64,000 nt of DNA from Allomuricauda sp. (GTDB lineage: Bacteria > Bacteroidota > Bacteroidia > Flavobacteriales > Flavobacteriaceae), in NCBI GenBank assembly GCA_017795045.1, contig CP051244.1:3677727-3741726 (forward strand). Reading direction: 5' to 3'. Positions 1-9,178 of this stretch are shown here, piece by piece. Made by a program: the position numbers and the translations under genes. How positions within the stretch are numbered: position 1 is the stretch's first letter; each line of letters opens with the position of its first letter. The notes under the pieces were generated by a model, which was not told the origin of the DNA, ran no database searches, and saw only the letters and a list, made by a program, of their open reading frames with translations.

Positions 1-1326
1 ACCTCCATGTGGGTTTACAATTACGGGCACCTTTTGGCCGGCCAAAGCTGCTTTGGGCAAGGTAATATACCCATGTAGGGTAATACCGTCCCTACTGGTA
101 AAGGTTATGGGGCGCATTTCGGCCATATCCTCCTTTTTCAACTGCGGCATGGTATTGTACAACTCGGTAAGTTCATCCTTGGCCACATTGTACGCATAGT
201 ACATGCCATACACCCGGTCACTGTCCACATAGAGCATGTACAGATTTTCATCTTCAGTGCTATCCAATATACTGTACTGCATTCCGGGAAGTTCACTCTT
301 CACCTTGGCATCCAATTTTTTAAAGACCTCACTCACCGGAACCACCATACTTTTTTCACCCTCGTAGGTAAAATAATCCACTTCATGGTTTCTGGTTCTG
401 GAGAGCCCCATGTTCTGCACATCGTATTGATCATTGGAAAAGACCTTCTTTATGGTTTTGTTCTCCTTAAGATCGAACAGCTGCACTTCCGCCTTATCAT
501 TGTCCAGATTGGAGACCACATAGGCATCATGCGGATATTCCGTTGCATAGTTAAAGCTGGTGATAAAAAAGTTATCCTTCCAATTCAGCTGTTTCAAGAC
601 TTGGAAACCTCCTTTGCCATCCTCATAATAGGTATCCTGCTCCACTCCATCCCGAAGACGTGTAAATCCTTTCAGTTTCCCGTTTCTATCAAAATCGTAC
701 CCCAAGATAGGGTTGGCCGGGTCATCATTGGTATATAGTTGGGTCAATTCCCCTGTGACCACATTCAGCTTGAAGGGCTCAAAGACCTGGGCATTGTTCT
801 TGTTCATGGAAACAATGATATGCTCCTTATCATCACGCAACAACTCTGTGAAATCTGCCCGCACACCATCAAAGGGAGTGAGGTCCTTCAAGTTGCTCCC
901 ATCCAAATCCACTGCATAAATATGATAGTTTTCATTGCCTCCCTTATCCATGGAAAAGTATAGTCTGGTATTGTTTAACCAGCCATAAATCCTGACCAAC
1001 TCATCCTTTTCCTCAATGGCTTTTTTAACCTCGTTGGTCTCCAGGTTCTTCACATAAATATGACGTTTGCCATTCTCATCGCTTTCCCTGTAGGACAAGT
1101 ATTTTCCATCCGGGGAAAATCGGAACGTGAACCCCTTGGGATTTCCAAAATAATCTTCCACGGTGTACCGGTAATCCCCTTGATCCAATGCGGCCAAGGA
1201 AACCAATTCGTCATGGGAACTGGCCAAAGTGGTATCGCCAGGTTTTTCTTGGGCATGAAGGGCAACTCCCAAAAACATGAATAGGGAAACCCCACAGACC
1301 CATTTGATCCTTTGTGTTGTTTTCAT
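1..1326 (-). CDS. S9 family prolyl oligopeptidase-like serine peptidase, 3' part cut by the window edge
   Basis: The frame is open from the ATG at 1326 down to position 1 (442 codons, no stop), so the C-terminal catalytic part lies outside the window. It begins with a signal peptide (KWVCGVSLFMFLGVALHAQ) and continues as a long beta-propeller region with repeated SPDGKYLSY-, YFSMDKGG- and YAVDLDGS-like blades. The last visible residues, PVIVNPHGG, are the start of the alpha/beta-hydrolase domain (oxyanion HGG motif) of the dipeptidyl peptidase/acylaminoacyl peptidase group. It is expected to be a periplasmic exopeptidase cleaving oligopeptides. The Ser-Asp-His triad cannot be checked because it is beyond the edge. 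Exact substrate class within S9 is not determined. Confidence 0.88.
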   Translation of the reverse strand, partial: MKTTQRIKWVCGVSLFMFLGVALHAQEKPGDTTLASSHDELVSLAALDQGDYRYTVEDYFGNPKGFTFRFSPDGKYLSYRESDENGKRHIYVKNLETNEVKKAIEEKDELVRIYGWLNNTRLYFSMDKGGNENYHIYAVDLDGSNLKDLTPFDGVRADFTELLRDDKEHIIVSMNKNNAQVFEPFKLNVVTGELTQLYTNDDPANPILGYDFDRNGKLKGFTRLRDGVEQDTYYEDGKGGFQVLKQLNWKDNFFITSFNYATEYPHDAYVVSNLDNDKAEVQLFDLKENKTIKKVFSNDQYDVQNMGLSRTRNHEVDYFTYEGEKSMVVPVSEVFKKLDAKVKSELPGMQYSILDSTEDENLYMLYVDSDRVYGMYYAYNVAKDELTELYNTMPQLKKEDMAEMRPITFTSRDGITLHGYITLPKAALAGQKVPVIVNPHGG

Positions 1327-1469
1327 ACGTGTTGAATTAAGTGTTTCTTTTGAAAAAAATGATGTTATAACAAATTAGACTGTCCGTATCTGTCTTTGTT
1401 ACAAAAACCAGCAAAAAACTGATAATCAACCACCAACATACAACCCCAAGGTTGATTTCATTCTTGTCT

Positions 1470-1994
1470 TTATTTTGTTTCTGGGGGAAACTTTGACAAT
1501 GTTTTTTTAACCAAGGCCCTCAACCTTTCTTCACGAACACTTGGGGAAGCGTTATCGCGATAGCCACTTTCAGTGGAGGCTTGCCAGAACAGCGCATCAC
1601 GTTGGGCATCCACAAAATCAAATAGAATATGACGTTGTATTCCAGAATTTCCAATGGGCAATCCAACGGAAACTCCGCCGCCCACATTTCTGCCCGTACC
1701 ACCAATACCAACACCTACAGCGCTATTAGACGGACTACGAAATTCACTGCTTTGAATGTTGATGAAAAAATCGGGTTCCTCTGCCAAACGATATCCTTTT
1801 ATCTGCAGGGTGGAATCCAAAATCCGAATGAGGCGCTTTTCGTCCAATTGGGTCAGACCCGAATCCAAATCGGAGAAATAATTGTAGGTGGTATAGCTAC
1901 TAAAGTCCGTTCCCTTATCGTAATCGTAATTGACCCGAATGGAGACACAAGAGGCCAATAGGCAACACAGTGCAATAATCCATAGGTTTCGCAT
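1470..1994 (-). CDS. DUF4136-type lipoprotein
   Basis: This 174-residue protein has a lipoprotein signal peptide with the lipobox LLASC (Cys16). The mature part has the DUF4136 pattern: an early VNYDYDKGTDFSSYTTYNY segment, a middle 'rLAEEPDFFINI' strand and a Gly-rich VGIGGTGRNVGGG stretch. Members are predicted outer-membrane-associated lipoproteins of unknown function, often met as single genes in Bacteroidota. It is monocistronic here, between the S9 peptidase and obgE, all on the minus strand. No catalytic residues can be named. Confidence 0.8.
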   Translation of the reverse strand: MRNLWIIALCCLLASCVSIRVNYDYDKGTDFSSYTTYNYFSDLDSGLTQLDEKRLIRILDSTLQIKGYRLAEEPDFFINIQSSEFRSPSNSAVGVGIGGTGRNVGGGVSVGLPIGNSGIQRHILFDFVDAQRDALFWQASTESGYRDNASPSVREERLRALVKKTLSKFPPETK

Positions 1995-2059
1995 GGCAGA
2001 TAAATCTGGATTAGCTTAAAATTAAGGATTATTTGGCTTAGGTGGGAGAACAGGCGCCT

Positions 2060-3061
2060 TTATTCGTTCAATAGCGCCCAGAGCTTATCCTTGAGCTGCT
2101 GAATGCCCAATTGGCTTACCGATGAGATAAATAGATAATCAACATCCTTAAAATCGGGCTTCATTTCCTGTCGCATTTCCTCAATGAGCTCCTCATCCAA
2201 CATATCGCATTTGGAAATGGCCACGATGCGCTGTTTGTCCAACAACTCCGGATTGTACCGTCTCAGCTCATCCAAAAGAATGGCGTATTCCTGACTGATG
2301 TCCTTACTGTCGGTAGGGATTAGAAAAAGTAAGGTGGCGTTGCGTTCAATATGACGCAGAAAATAATGGCCCAGACCTTTGCCTTCTGCAGCCCCTTCAA
2401 TAATTCCGGGGATATCGGCCATTACAAAACTCTGGAAATCTCGATGTTCCACAATGCCCAAATTTGGTTTTAGAGTGGTAAACTCGTAATTGGCGATCTT
2501 GGGTTTAGCCGAGGTCATCACGGACAGCAAGGTAGATTTCCCGGCATTGGGGAATCCCACAAGACCCACATCGGCCAAAACCTTAAGTTCCAAGGTTATC
2601 TGGGCATCCTGCCCCGGGATTCCGGGTTGTGCATATCTAGGAGTCTGGTTGGTAGGGCTTTTAAAATGCCAATTGCCGCGACCTCCCATTCCGCCTTCCA
2701 GGACAATCTTCTCTTCCTGGTCCTCGGTAATCTCAAAAAGAACGGCATTGGTCTCGGTATCCCGTATCACGGTCCCGAGGGGAACTTCCAAATAGGTATC
2801 GGCCCCATCGGCACCGGTACTCCTATTTTTGCTGCCATGCTCCCCATGACCCGCCTTAAAATGCTTTTTGAACTTGTAATGGACCAAGGTCCACAGATTT
2901 TTGTTCCCCTTCACGATCACGTGACCTCCACGGCCACCATCACCACCATCCGGACCTCCCTTGGCAACATACTTTTCCCGATGTAAATGCGCAGAACCCT
3001 TGCCTCCGTTCCCGGAAGATACGTGCACTTTCACATAATCCACAAAATTGCCTTCGGTCAT
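2060..3061 (-). CDS. obgE: Obg family GTPase ObgE/CgtA
   Basis: At 333 residues this is the usual length for an Obg GTPase without an OCT domain. Residues 1-157 form the Gly-rich Obg fold (many GG, GDGGRGG repeats). The G domain follows, with G1 GFPNAGKST near residue 168, switch II/G3 DIPG, and G4 ISKCD. The G4 motif has Ser in place of the usual Asn of NKxD; I believe this is common in flavobacterial homologues. Obg proteins act in late 50S ribosome assembly and the stringent response. The gene is downstream of the HPRT-adenylate kinase fusion, 50 bp from it and on the same strand, so co-transcription is likely. Confidence 0.96.
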   Translation of the reverse strand: MTEGNFVDYVKVHVSSGNGGKGSAHLHREKYVAKGGPDGGDGGRGGHVIVKGNKNLWTLVHYKFKKHFKAGHGEHGSKNRSTGADGADTYLEVPLGTVIRDTETNAVLFEITEDQEEKIVLEGGMGGRGNWHFKSPTNQTPRYAQPGIPGQDAQITLELKVLADVGLVGFPNAGKSTLLSVMTSAKPKIANYEFTTLKPNLGIVEHRDFQSFVMADIPGIIEGAAEGKGLGHYFLRHIERNATLLFLIPTDSKDISQEYAILLDELRRYNPELLDKQRIVAISKCDMLDEELIEEMRQEMKPDFKDVDYLFISSVSQLGIQQLKDKLWALLNE

Positions 3062-3111
3062 GTCAATGGTTTTGTTAGCAGAAAGGTGAAGGGTAAAATG
3101 CTACCTCCGTC

Positions 3112-4221
3112 TTAGTCCAAAGCATCTATTACCTTGCCCAAACGCTCGGTGATTTCTGCAATGTCCCCAATTCCGTTTACGGAATGGAATTTCCCCTGCT
3201 TCTCGTAATACGCTTTCAAAGGGGCTGTTTTTTCATTGTATTCATCAAAACGATTACGGATTTTGCTCTCATCTTGATCATCGGAACGTCCACTGCTCTT
3301 CCCGCGTTCCAACAAACGGGCAATCAACACCTCATCATCGGCTTCCAAAGCGATGGTGGCGTTCACCTTCATGTCCTTGGATTCTAAAAAATTGTCCAAA
3401 GCCTCCGCTTGTGCCGCTGTTCTTGGGAAACCATCAAAAATAAAGCCTGACGCCTCTGGATTTTTCTCCACTTCGTCCTTTAGCATATCGATGGTAACCT
3501 CATCGGGGACCAAGTCGCCCTTATCGATATAGGATTTGGCCAACTTGCCCAATTCCGTTCCGTTTTTAATGTTGTATCGGAACACATCCCCTGTGGAAAT
3601 GTGTTTCAAATTGTACTTCTCTTTCAAGAACCCGGCTTGGGTCCCTTTTCCTGCTCCTGGCTTTCCAAAAAGCACTAGGTTGATCATATCTGCTTGGTTT
3701 AATTGGTATACTTCCCTCAAATTTCTGCCCATTTCATTATAGTCCAGACCGTAACCCACAATAAAATTATCCGGGATTTCCAACCCCACATAATCAATGG
3801 CGTATTCACCATTGTAGATTTCGGACTTGTAAAAAAGGGCAGCAATTTTAAATTCCTTCACATTGGTCTGGGAGAACAGGTGTACCAATTGTTTCAATGT
3901 TCTTCCCGTGTCGACCACATCCTCCAAAATAATAACGCTCTTTCCTTCCATATCTTCCTGCACATCCAACAAGGTCTCCACAATCCCCGTGGAAGTCAAA
4001 CCTTGGTAGGAACTCAACCGTACAAAAGAAACTTGGCAAGGATGCTGATACGCCTTTAAAAAGTCGGCCACAAACATGAAGGCTCCGTTGAGCACACCTA
4101 CAAAAAGGGGGGTCTCATCCTTATAATCTTCAGCGATTTCCACCGCCATTTTTTCTATGGCCGCAAGGATTTGCTCTTCCTTTAAGTAAGGTTTAAACAA
4201 CTTGTTGTTTAGCTTGATCAA
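3112..4221 (-). CDS. adk: fused hypoxanthine phosphoribosyltransferase - adenylate kinase
   Basis: One reading frame carries two purine enzymes. The N-terminal half is a phosphoribosyltransferase with the PRPP-binding motif VIILEDVVDTGRT and the upstream VGVLNGAFMF loop. The C-terminal half starts at INLVLFGKPGAGKGTQ, a P-loop of adenylate kinase, followed by STGDVFR, FDGFPRT and a short LID. HPRT salvages hypoxanthine/guanine with PRPP; Adk interconverts ATP, ADP and AMP. The frame stays open upstream to an ATG at 4323, but a promoter -7 element (4247-4254) lies inside that extension. I place the start at the TTG at 4219-4221, giving 369 residues that begin (M)IKLNNKLFKP, like other HPRT N termini. 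The exact start is inference; the fusion is read directly. Confidence 0.93.
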   Translation of the reverse strand: MIKLNNKLFKPYLKEEQILAAIEKMAVEIAEDYKDETPLFVGVLNGAFMFVADFLKAYQHPCQVSFVRLSSYQGLTSTGIVETLLDVQEDMEGKSVIILEDVVDTGRTLKQLVHLFSQTNVKEFKIAALFYKSEIYNGEYAIDYVGLEIPDNFIVGYGLDYNEMGRNLREVYQLNQADMINLVLFGKPGAGKGTQAGFLKEKYNLKHISTGDVFRYNIKNGTELGKLAKSYIDKGDLVPDEVTIDMLKDEVEKNPEASGFIFDGFPRTAAQAEALDNFLESKDMKVNATIALEADDEVLIARLLERGKSSGRSDDQDESKIRNRFDEYNEKTAPLKAYYEKQGKFHSVNGIGDIAEITERLGKVIDALD

Positions 4222-4246
4222 CGTATCAGTATTTTGGTCAGGTTGG

Positions 4247-4254
4247 CAAAGATA
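4247..4254 (-). promoter_or_regulatory. Bacteroidota -7 promoter element (TATCTTTG) for hpt-adk
   Basis: On the minus strand the bases read TATCTTTG, a full match to TAnnTTTG, 26 bp before the TTG proposed as the start of the HPRT-Adk fusion. No convincing -33 TTG was seen. It lies inside the longer open frame that begins at 4323, which argues against that longer start. Confidence 0.55.
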
Positions 4255-4308
4255 GCATTTTTTGGGGGTGGTATGCCCAGCATCTTTCATCCCTTCAAGG
4301 AATTCATG

Positions 4309-4316
4309 TATTTTTG
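4309..4316 (+). promoter_or_regulatory. Bacteroidota -7 promoter element (TATTTTTG) for purK
   Basis: TATTTTTG matches TAnnTTTG and sits 23 bp before the purK ATG at 4340. It faces away from the hpt-adk element at 4247-4254, so the two form a compact divergent promoter region for purine salvage and purine synthesis. Confidence 0.55.
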
Positions 4317-4339
4317 CAATCATTCCAATTTAATGATCC

Positions 4340-5494
4340 ATGGATTTTTTCTCTTCCAATTTTAAACTCGGTATTTTAGGGGGTGGGCAATTAGGCAAAA
4401 TGATGCTCTACGAAACCCGAAAATGGGACATTCATACCAAGGTCATGGATGCTTCACCCGAAGCGCCCTGCAAAATTGCCTGCAATGAATTTGTGGAAGA
4501 CAGTCTTATGGATTTTGACGCCGTTTACAATTTTGGAAAGGATGTGGATGTCCTTACCATTGAAATTGAAAATGTGAATGTGGACGCCCTAGAGAAATTG
4601 GAACATGAGGGTAAAAAAGTCTATCCTCCGACCAAAGCCTTGCGGACTATACAGAACAAGGCAACCCAGAAACTGTTCTATACGGACCACAATATTCCAA
4701 CTGCCCCGTTCATGCGTTTTGCCTATACATCCGAGATAGAGGACAGTATTTCCAACGGAGGCCTCCAACTTCCTTTTGTTTGGAAGAGTGCCCAATTTGG
4801 ATATGACGGCCAAGGTGTGAAAGTCGTTCGGAAAATAGAAGATTTAAACGGTCTTCCCAATGTGGAGTGCATTGCCGAAAAAATGGTTGATTTTAAAAAT
4901 GAATTGGCCGTTATCGTAGCACGGAACACCAAAGGTGAAGTAAAAACATACCCTGTAGTGGAAATGGAGTTTCACCCAGAGGCCAACCAAGTTGAATATG
5001 TTATCTGTCCAGCCAGAATTGACGCTTCCGTAGCACAAAAAGCTACTGAAGTGGCCCTCAAAGTAGCTGAACATCTGCAACCCGTAGGATTATTGGCCGT
5101 GGAATTGTTTCAAACGCAGGATGACCAAATTCTGGTCAACGAAGTGGCTCCAAGACCACACAACAGCGGACATTATAGCATTGAGGCCAGTTACACCAAC
5201 CAATTTGAACAGCACATCCGGGCCATTTTGGGCCTGCCTTTGGGAAAAACGGATAGCAAAGTGGCAGGAATCATGGTAAATTTGGTCGGTGCCGAAGGCC
5301 ATACCGGGGATGTGGTCTATGAACATATGGACGCCATTTTGGAGATGGATGGGGTAACACCACATATCTACGGCAAAAAACAGACCCGTCCGTTCCGCAA
5401 AATGGGACATGTGACCATTGTGGACGAAGATATGGCCAGAGCCCGTGAAGTGGCCCAAAAAGTAAAAGAAACCATCAACGTTGTAAGCAAATAA
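4340..5494 (+). CDS. purK: 5-(carboxyamino)imidazole ribonucleotide synthase (PurK)
   Basis: The 384-residue protein starts with the nucleotide-binding loop LGILGGGQLGKMM and has an ATP-grasp fold (FVWKSAQFGYDGQGVKV, LAVELFQTQDDQILVNEVAPRPHNSGHYS). It makes N5-CAIR from AIR, bicarbonate and ATP in purine synthesis. It is directly followed by purE with a 4-bp gap, the standard two-step pair. It diverges from the purine salvage fusion hpt-adk. Length and motifs are normal. Confidence 0.97.
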   Translation: MDFFSSNFKLGILGGGQLGKMMLYETRKWDIHTKVMDASPEAPCKIACNEFVEDSLMDFDAVYNFGKDVDVLTIEIENVNVDALEKLEHEGKKVYPPTKALRTIQNKATQKLFYTDHNIPTAPFMRFAYTSEIEDSISNGGLQLPFVWKSAQFGYDGQGVKVVRKIEDLNGLPNVECIAEKMVDFKNELAVIVARNTKGEVKTYPVVEMEFHPEANQVEYVICPARIDASVAQKATEVALKVAEHLQPVGLLAVELFQTQDDQILVNEVAPRPHNSGHYSIEASYTNQFEQHIRAILGLPLGKTDSKVAGIMVNLVGAEGHTGDVVYEHMDAILEMDGVTPHIYGKKQTRPFRKMGHVTIVDEDMARAREVAQKVKETINVVSK

Positions 5495-5498
5495 GAAT

Positions 5499-5990
5499 AT
5501 GAGCAAAGTAGCCGTAATCATGGGAAGTACCAGCGACCTGCCTGTTATGCAGGACGCCATCGATATTTTAAAAGAGTTCAATATTGAAGTGGATGTGGAC
5601 ATTATCTCCGCACACAGAACTCCAGAAAAACTTTTTGATTTTGGCAAAAACGCCCATAAAAATGGATATTCGGTCATCATAGCCGGGGCCGGCGGAGCCG
5701 CACACCTTCCGGGAATGGTGGCATCCTTGTCCCCTTTGCCAGTAATCGGAGTCCCTGTGAAAAGCAGCAACTCCATAGACGGGTGGGACTCTGTTCTCTC
5801 CATTTTACAGATGCCCGGAGGCGTTCCTGTAGCCACTGTGGCCTTAAATGGCGCAAAAAATGCTGGGATTTTGGCCGCTCAGATCATTGGGAGTTCAGAC
5901 CAAGAAATTTTATCGAAAATGGTGGACTACAAACAAGGCCTCAAAGAAAAAGTAATCAAAGGAGCAGAAGAAGTTCGTAACATAAAATAA
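5499..5990 (+). CDS. purE: 5-(carboxyamino)imidazole ribonucleotide mutase (PurE, class I)
   Basis: This 163-residue protein carries the class I PurE motifs GSTSDLPVM (residues 9-17), SAHRTP (37-42) and GAGGAAHLPGM (63-73), the last two forming the active site with the catalytic His. It converts N5-CAIR to CAIR, the step after PurK. Start ATG lies 4 bp after the purK stop, so the genes are translated from one transcript. The M3 peptidase begins 12 bp after its stop and may be on the same message. Confidence 0.97.
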   Translation: MSKVAVIMGSTSDLPVMQDAIDILKEFNIEVDVDIISAHRTPEKLFDFGKNAHKNGYSVIIAGAGGAAHLPGMVASLSPLPVIGVPVKSSNSIDGWDSVLSILQMPGGVPVATVALNGAKNAGILAAQIIGSSDQEILSKMVDYKQGLKEKVIKGAEEVRNIK

Positions 5991-6002
5991 ACCTACGCAG
6001 AA

Positions 6003-8039
6003 ATGCCCAATAATAATCCTCTCTTGGAGCCCTTTGATCAAGCTCCATTTTCAAAAATCAAGAACGAACATTTTAAGCCTGCCTTCTTGGAGGCCATTGA
6101 AAGTGCCAAAAAAGAAATTGACGCCATTGTGGAAAACCCTGAAGCGCCCACCTTTGAAAACACTTTGGAGGCTTTGGATTTTTCAGGACAGCAGTTGGAC
6201 AGGGTCTCCAGTGTTTTTTTCAATCTGAACTCCGCAGAAACCAATGAGGAAATCCAAAAAATTGCGCAGGAAGTCTCTCCTTTACTATCAGAATTCAGCA
6301 ATGACATTACCCTGAACCAACCGCTTTTTGAACGCATCAAAACGGTTTACGGACAAAGAGAAAACCTCTCCCTCACTCCTGAGCAGAAGACTTTGTTGGA
6401 AAAGCGCTATAAAAGCTTTAGCAGAAACGGGGCAAACCTAAACGAAGCGGATAAAAAAAGACTTAGGGAAATTGATGCCGAACTGTCCAAACTAAAACTG
6501 AAATTCGGTGAAAATGTACTTGCCGAAACCAACAAATACGAAATGTTGTTGTCCAATGAAGAAGATTTAAAAGGTCTTCCCGAAGGCGCCAAAGAAGCGG
6601 CCGCCCAATTGGCGCAATCCAAAAACAAGGAAGGTTGGCTGATCACCTTGGACTACCCCAGCTATATTCCTTTTATGAAATATGCTGAAAATAGGGTGTT
6701 GCGCAAAGAATTGTCCTTGGCCTTTGGCAGTAAGGGATTCCATAATGATGCATTGGACAATCAAGAAAATGTACTGCAAATTGTCGCCCTTCGCCATGAA
6801 CGCGCCAACCTATTGGGTTACGCTACCCATGCCCATTTTGTCCTGGAAGAACGCATGGCCGAAACCCCTGAAAAAGTGCTTGAGTTTTTGAACGAACTTT
6901 TGGAGAAGGCCAAGCCTGCCGCCGAGAGGGAATTTGCGGAGTTGGAGGCCTATGCAAAAGAATTGGATGGTATTGATCATTTGGAAAAATGGGACAGTGC
7001 CTACTACTCTGAAAAATTAAAGCAGAAACTGTTCAATTTGGACGATGAAAAATTGAAACCTTATTTTAAACTGGAGAATGTCATCAACGGAGTTTTCCAA
7101 GTCGCTGAAAAATTGTTCGGCCTTACCTTCAAGGAGGTTTTTAATGTGGACAAATACCATGATGAGGTAAAAACTTATGAAGTCTATGGGGACTCGGGCA
7201 ACTTTGTTTCCCTTTTTTATGCCGATTTCCATCCCCGTCCCGGGAAACGTGGTGGGGCTTGGATGACCTCGTACAAACCACAGTATACCCGTAACGGCAA
7301 AAATAGTCGGCCCCATGTCTCCAACGTATGCAATTTCACGAAGCCAACTGCTTCAAAACCTTCGTTGCTTACCTTCAATGAGGTAACCACTTTGTTCCAT
7401 GAGTTTGGGCACGCCCTTCATGGGATGTTGGCCAACACGGTCTATCCAGGTCTTTCTGGAACTTCGGTGTATTGGGATTTTGTGGAACTGCCCAGTCAGG
7501 TAATGGAAAACTGGTGCTATGAAAAAGAAGCCTTGGAACTTTTTGCCTTTCACTATGAAACGGGGGAGCTTATTCCCATGGAATTGGTGGAAAAGATAAA
7601 GGAATCCGCCACTTTTCAAGAGGGCATGGCCACCATCCGACAATTGAGTTTTGGCTTTTTGGATATGGCCTGGCACGGTTCGGACCCATCCAATATAAAA
7701 GATGTAAAAGATTACGAAACCAGAGCCTTTGAAAGCACTGCTTTGTTCCCAGACACCCCCGAAACCTGCATGAGCACTTCTTTCTCCCATATTTTTCAAG
7801 GTGGATATTCCTCCGGGTATTACAGTTACAAATGGGCCGAGGTTTTGGATGCGGATGCTTTTGCTTATTTCAAGGAAAAAGGGATTTTCAACAAGGAAAT
7901 TGCGGATAGGTTCAAGGAACATGTACTTTCCAAAGGAGGCACGGAAAATCCCATGGAACTGTACAAACGTTTTAGGGGCTCCGAGCCTAAAATCGATGCT
8001 TTATTGGAACGGGCCGGACTACTGGAAACAAAAGACTAG
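6003..8039 (+). CDS. M3 family metallopeptidase (oligopeptidase A/Dcp-like)
   Basis: The 678-residue protein has the M3 signature HEFGHALHGM with the zinc-binding HEFGH at residues 466-470 and the third ligand Glu in VELPSQVMENW about 25 residues later. A C-terminal GGYSSGYYSYKWAEVLDADAF segment is the conserved substrate-binding loop of this family. No signal peptide is present, so it is a cytoplasmic thimet-type oligopeptidase that degrades short peptides. It is 12 bp after purE. Its last bases overlap the convergent gene at 8036. Oligopeptidase A versus dipeptidyl carboxypeptidase activity cannot be settled here. Confidence 0.94.
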   Translation: MPNNNPLLEPFDQAPFSKIKNEHFKPAFLEAIESAKKEIDAIVENPEAPTFENTLEALDFSGQQLDRVSSVFFNLNSAETNEEIQKIAQEVSPLLSEFSNDITLNQPLFERIKTVYGQRENLSLTPEQKTLLEKRYKSFSRNGANLNEADKKRLREIDAELSKLKLKFGENVLAETNKYEMLLSNEEDLKGLPEGAKEAAAQLAQSKNKEGWLITLDYPSYIPFMKYAENRVLRKELSLAFGSKGFHNDALDNQENVLQIVALRHERANLLGYATHAHFVLEERMAETPEKVLEFLNELLEKAKPAAEREFAELEAYAKELDGIDHLEKWDSAYYSEKLKQKLFNLDDEKLKPYFKLENVINGVFQVAEKLFGLTFKEVFNVDKYHDEVKTYEVYGDSGNFVSLFYADFHPRPGKRGGAWMTSYKPQYTRNGKNSRPHVSNVCNFTKPTASKPSLLTFNEVTTLFHEFGHALHGMLANTVYPGLSGTSVYWDFVELPSQVMENWCYEKEALELFAFHYETGELIPMELVEKIKESATFQEGMATIRQLSFGFLDMAWHGSDPSNIKDVKDYETRAFESTALFPDTPETCMSTSFSHIFQGGYSSGYYSYKWAEVLDADAFAYFKEKGIFNKEIADRFKEHVLSKGGTENPMELYKRFRGSEPKIDALLERAGLLETKD

Positions 8040-8395
8040 CAACATTCAATAAACGACTTGTTGCTTCCACTGGACCAGGAAATGATTCCAATGGTGGCAA
8101 TGACCACAAACGCTCCCAGTGCCGAGGCCACAATGGTTTTTCCTACGGAATATTTTCGCATCCGGCTTTCGGTGATCATGGATTTCTGAATGGTCATTTC
8201 CGTTTTGTCCTGCACCACCACCAAGGTCGAATCGGTCACCGCTTTGATAAGCACTTTCTCCATCTCGCGGTCCCCCATCCTGATTTCATATCGCTTCCCG
8301 ACCACATAGTCGGAATCAGCGGTATTGAGTTGCTGATAGGTATAACAACTGTTGAACAACATCAAAATGGACAATACACATGCAATTTTGACCAT
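8036..8395 (-). CDS. small lipoprotein of unknown function with a C-terminal membrane segment
   Basis: This 119-residue protein starts with a lipobox-type signal peptide (LFNSC, Cys17). The middle part has short beta-rich stretches (KRYEIRMGDREMEKVLIKAVTDSTLVV type) that look like an SH3-like barrel. A hydrophobic helix (VASALGAFVVIATIGIIS) lies near the C terminus, which ends in two cysteines. I do not recognise a named family. Its stop overlaps the convergent M3 peptidase gene by 4 bp. Confidence 0.7.
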   Translation of the reverse strand: MVKIACVLSILMLFNSCYTYQQLNTADSDYVVGKRYEIRMGDREMEKVLIKAVTDSTLVVVQDKTEMTIQKSMITESRMRKYSVGKTIVASALGAFVVIATIGIISWSSGSNKSFIECC

Positions 8396-8598
8396 AACCG
8401 AAGCGTCTAATAAATGGTTACTTGCTGATTTTCATAAATTTACAAATAAAAACCACACCTGCGGTCCACTACTTTGTCCAACGACCAAAAATTGAATCCG
8501 TGTTAATCTTGGATTAAAGGAATAGCGTAATTGTCTCCAATACCTTTCCTTTGAATGTTTTACAACAAATTGGGTATAAGATCATTCGGTAAAATCAT

Positions 8599-8606
8599 TA
8601 CTTTTG
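8599..8606 (+). promoter_or_regulatory. -7 promoter element (TACTTTTG) for the ECF sigma gene
   Basis: TACTTTTG matches TAnnTTTG and ends 15 bp before the ATG at 8622. It overlaps the alternative upstream start (8604), which therefore cannot be transcribed as a start codon from this promoter. No -33 TTG was found. Confidence 0.5.
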
Positions 8607-8621
8607 ACACTTCTAACAACT

Positions 8622-9176
8622 ATGGCCGAACATCAACTTCATCCGGACAATTGGGTAGACCAGTACGCAGATTATCTGTTCAATTATGCAGTGGCACGTG
8701 TCAGCGATGCCGAAATTGCCAAAGACTTGGTACAGGAAACATTTTTTGCCGGACTGAATTCCGCCAAAAATTACAAAGGTGATGCGGCGGAGCGAACATG
8801 GTTGATCGCTATCTTAAAGCGAAAGGTCATTGACCACTACCGAAAAATTAATTCCAAAAAAGGAAAAGCTGAAGTTAGGGTGAACTATGCGGCCAGTTCC
8901 GATTCGGAAGGAGATTGGATCGAGGAACAGGTGGCGGACCCTTTCAGCCAGGATGGCGACAATGCACTTGAGAACGAAGAACTGGGGTCGGCCATACAGG
9001 AATGTATCTCCAAATTGCCCCGTAAGCAGGCCATGGTCTTTCAAATGAAAACGATTCAAGGCATGAGCACTGAGGATATCTGTAATGAATTGGGGATTAA
9101 TCCGTCCAACCTATGGGTAATGATCCACAGGGCAAGAACGGCACTTATGGGTTGTTTAAATGATAATTGGTTTTAG
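8622..9176 (+). CDS. ECF-type RNA polymerase sigma factor
   Basis: A 184-residue sigma-70 family protein with region 2 (DYLFNYAVARVSDAEIAKDLVQETF, core binding and -10 recognition) and region 4 (ISKLPRKQAMVFQMKTI... ELGINPSNLWVMIHRAR, a helix-turn-helix for the -35 region). The linker is acidic. I choose ATG 8622 rather than the upstream 8604 because a -7 element covers the latter. An 80-residue-class HC2 zinc-finger protein starts 2 bp after its stop, the usual place for an anti-sigma partner. The target regulon is unknown. Confidence 0.92.
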   Translation: MAEHQLHPDNWVDQYADYLFNYAVARVSDAEIAKDLVQETFFAGLNSAKNYKGDAAERTWLIAILKRKVIDHYRKINSKKGKAEVRVNYAASSDSEGDWIEEQVADPFSQDGDNALENEELGSAIQECISKLPRKQAMVFQMKTIQGMSTEDICNELGINPSNLWVMIHRARTALMGCLNDNWF

Positions 9177-9178
9177 TT

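Noticed and set aside
5090..5836. Long open frame (248 codons) on the minus strand
   Set aside because: It runs antisense to purK and purE, which have clear motifs in full; its protein has no recognisable features.
7353..7922. Open frame of 189 codons antisense to the M3 peptidase
   Set aside because: The M3 gene covers it with the HEFGH motif; a shadow of biased codon use.
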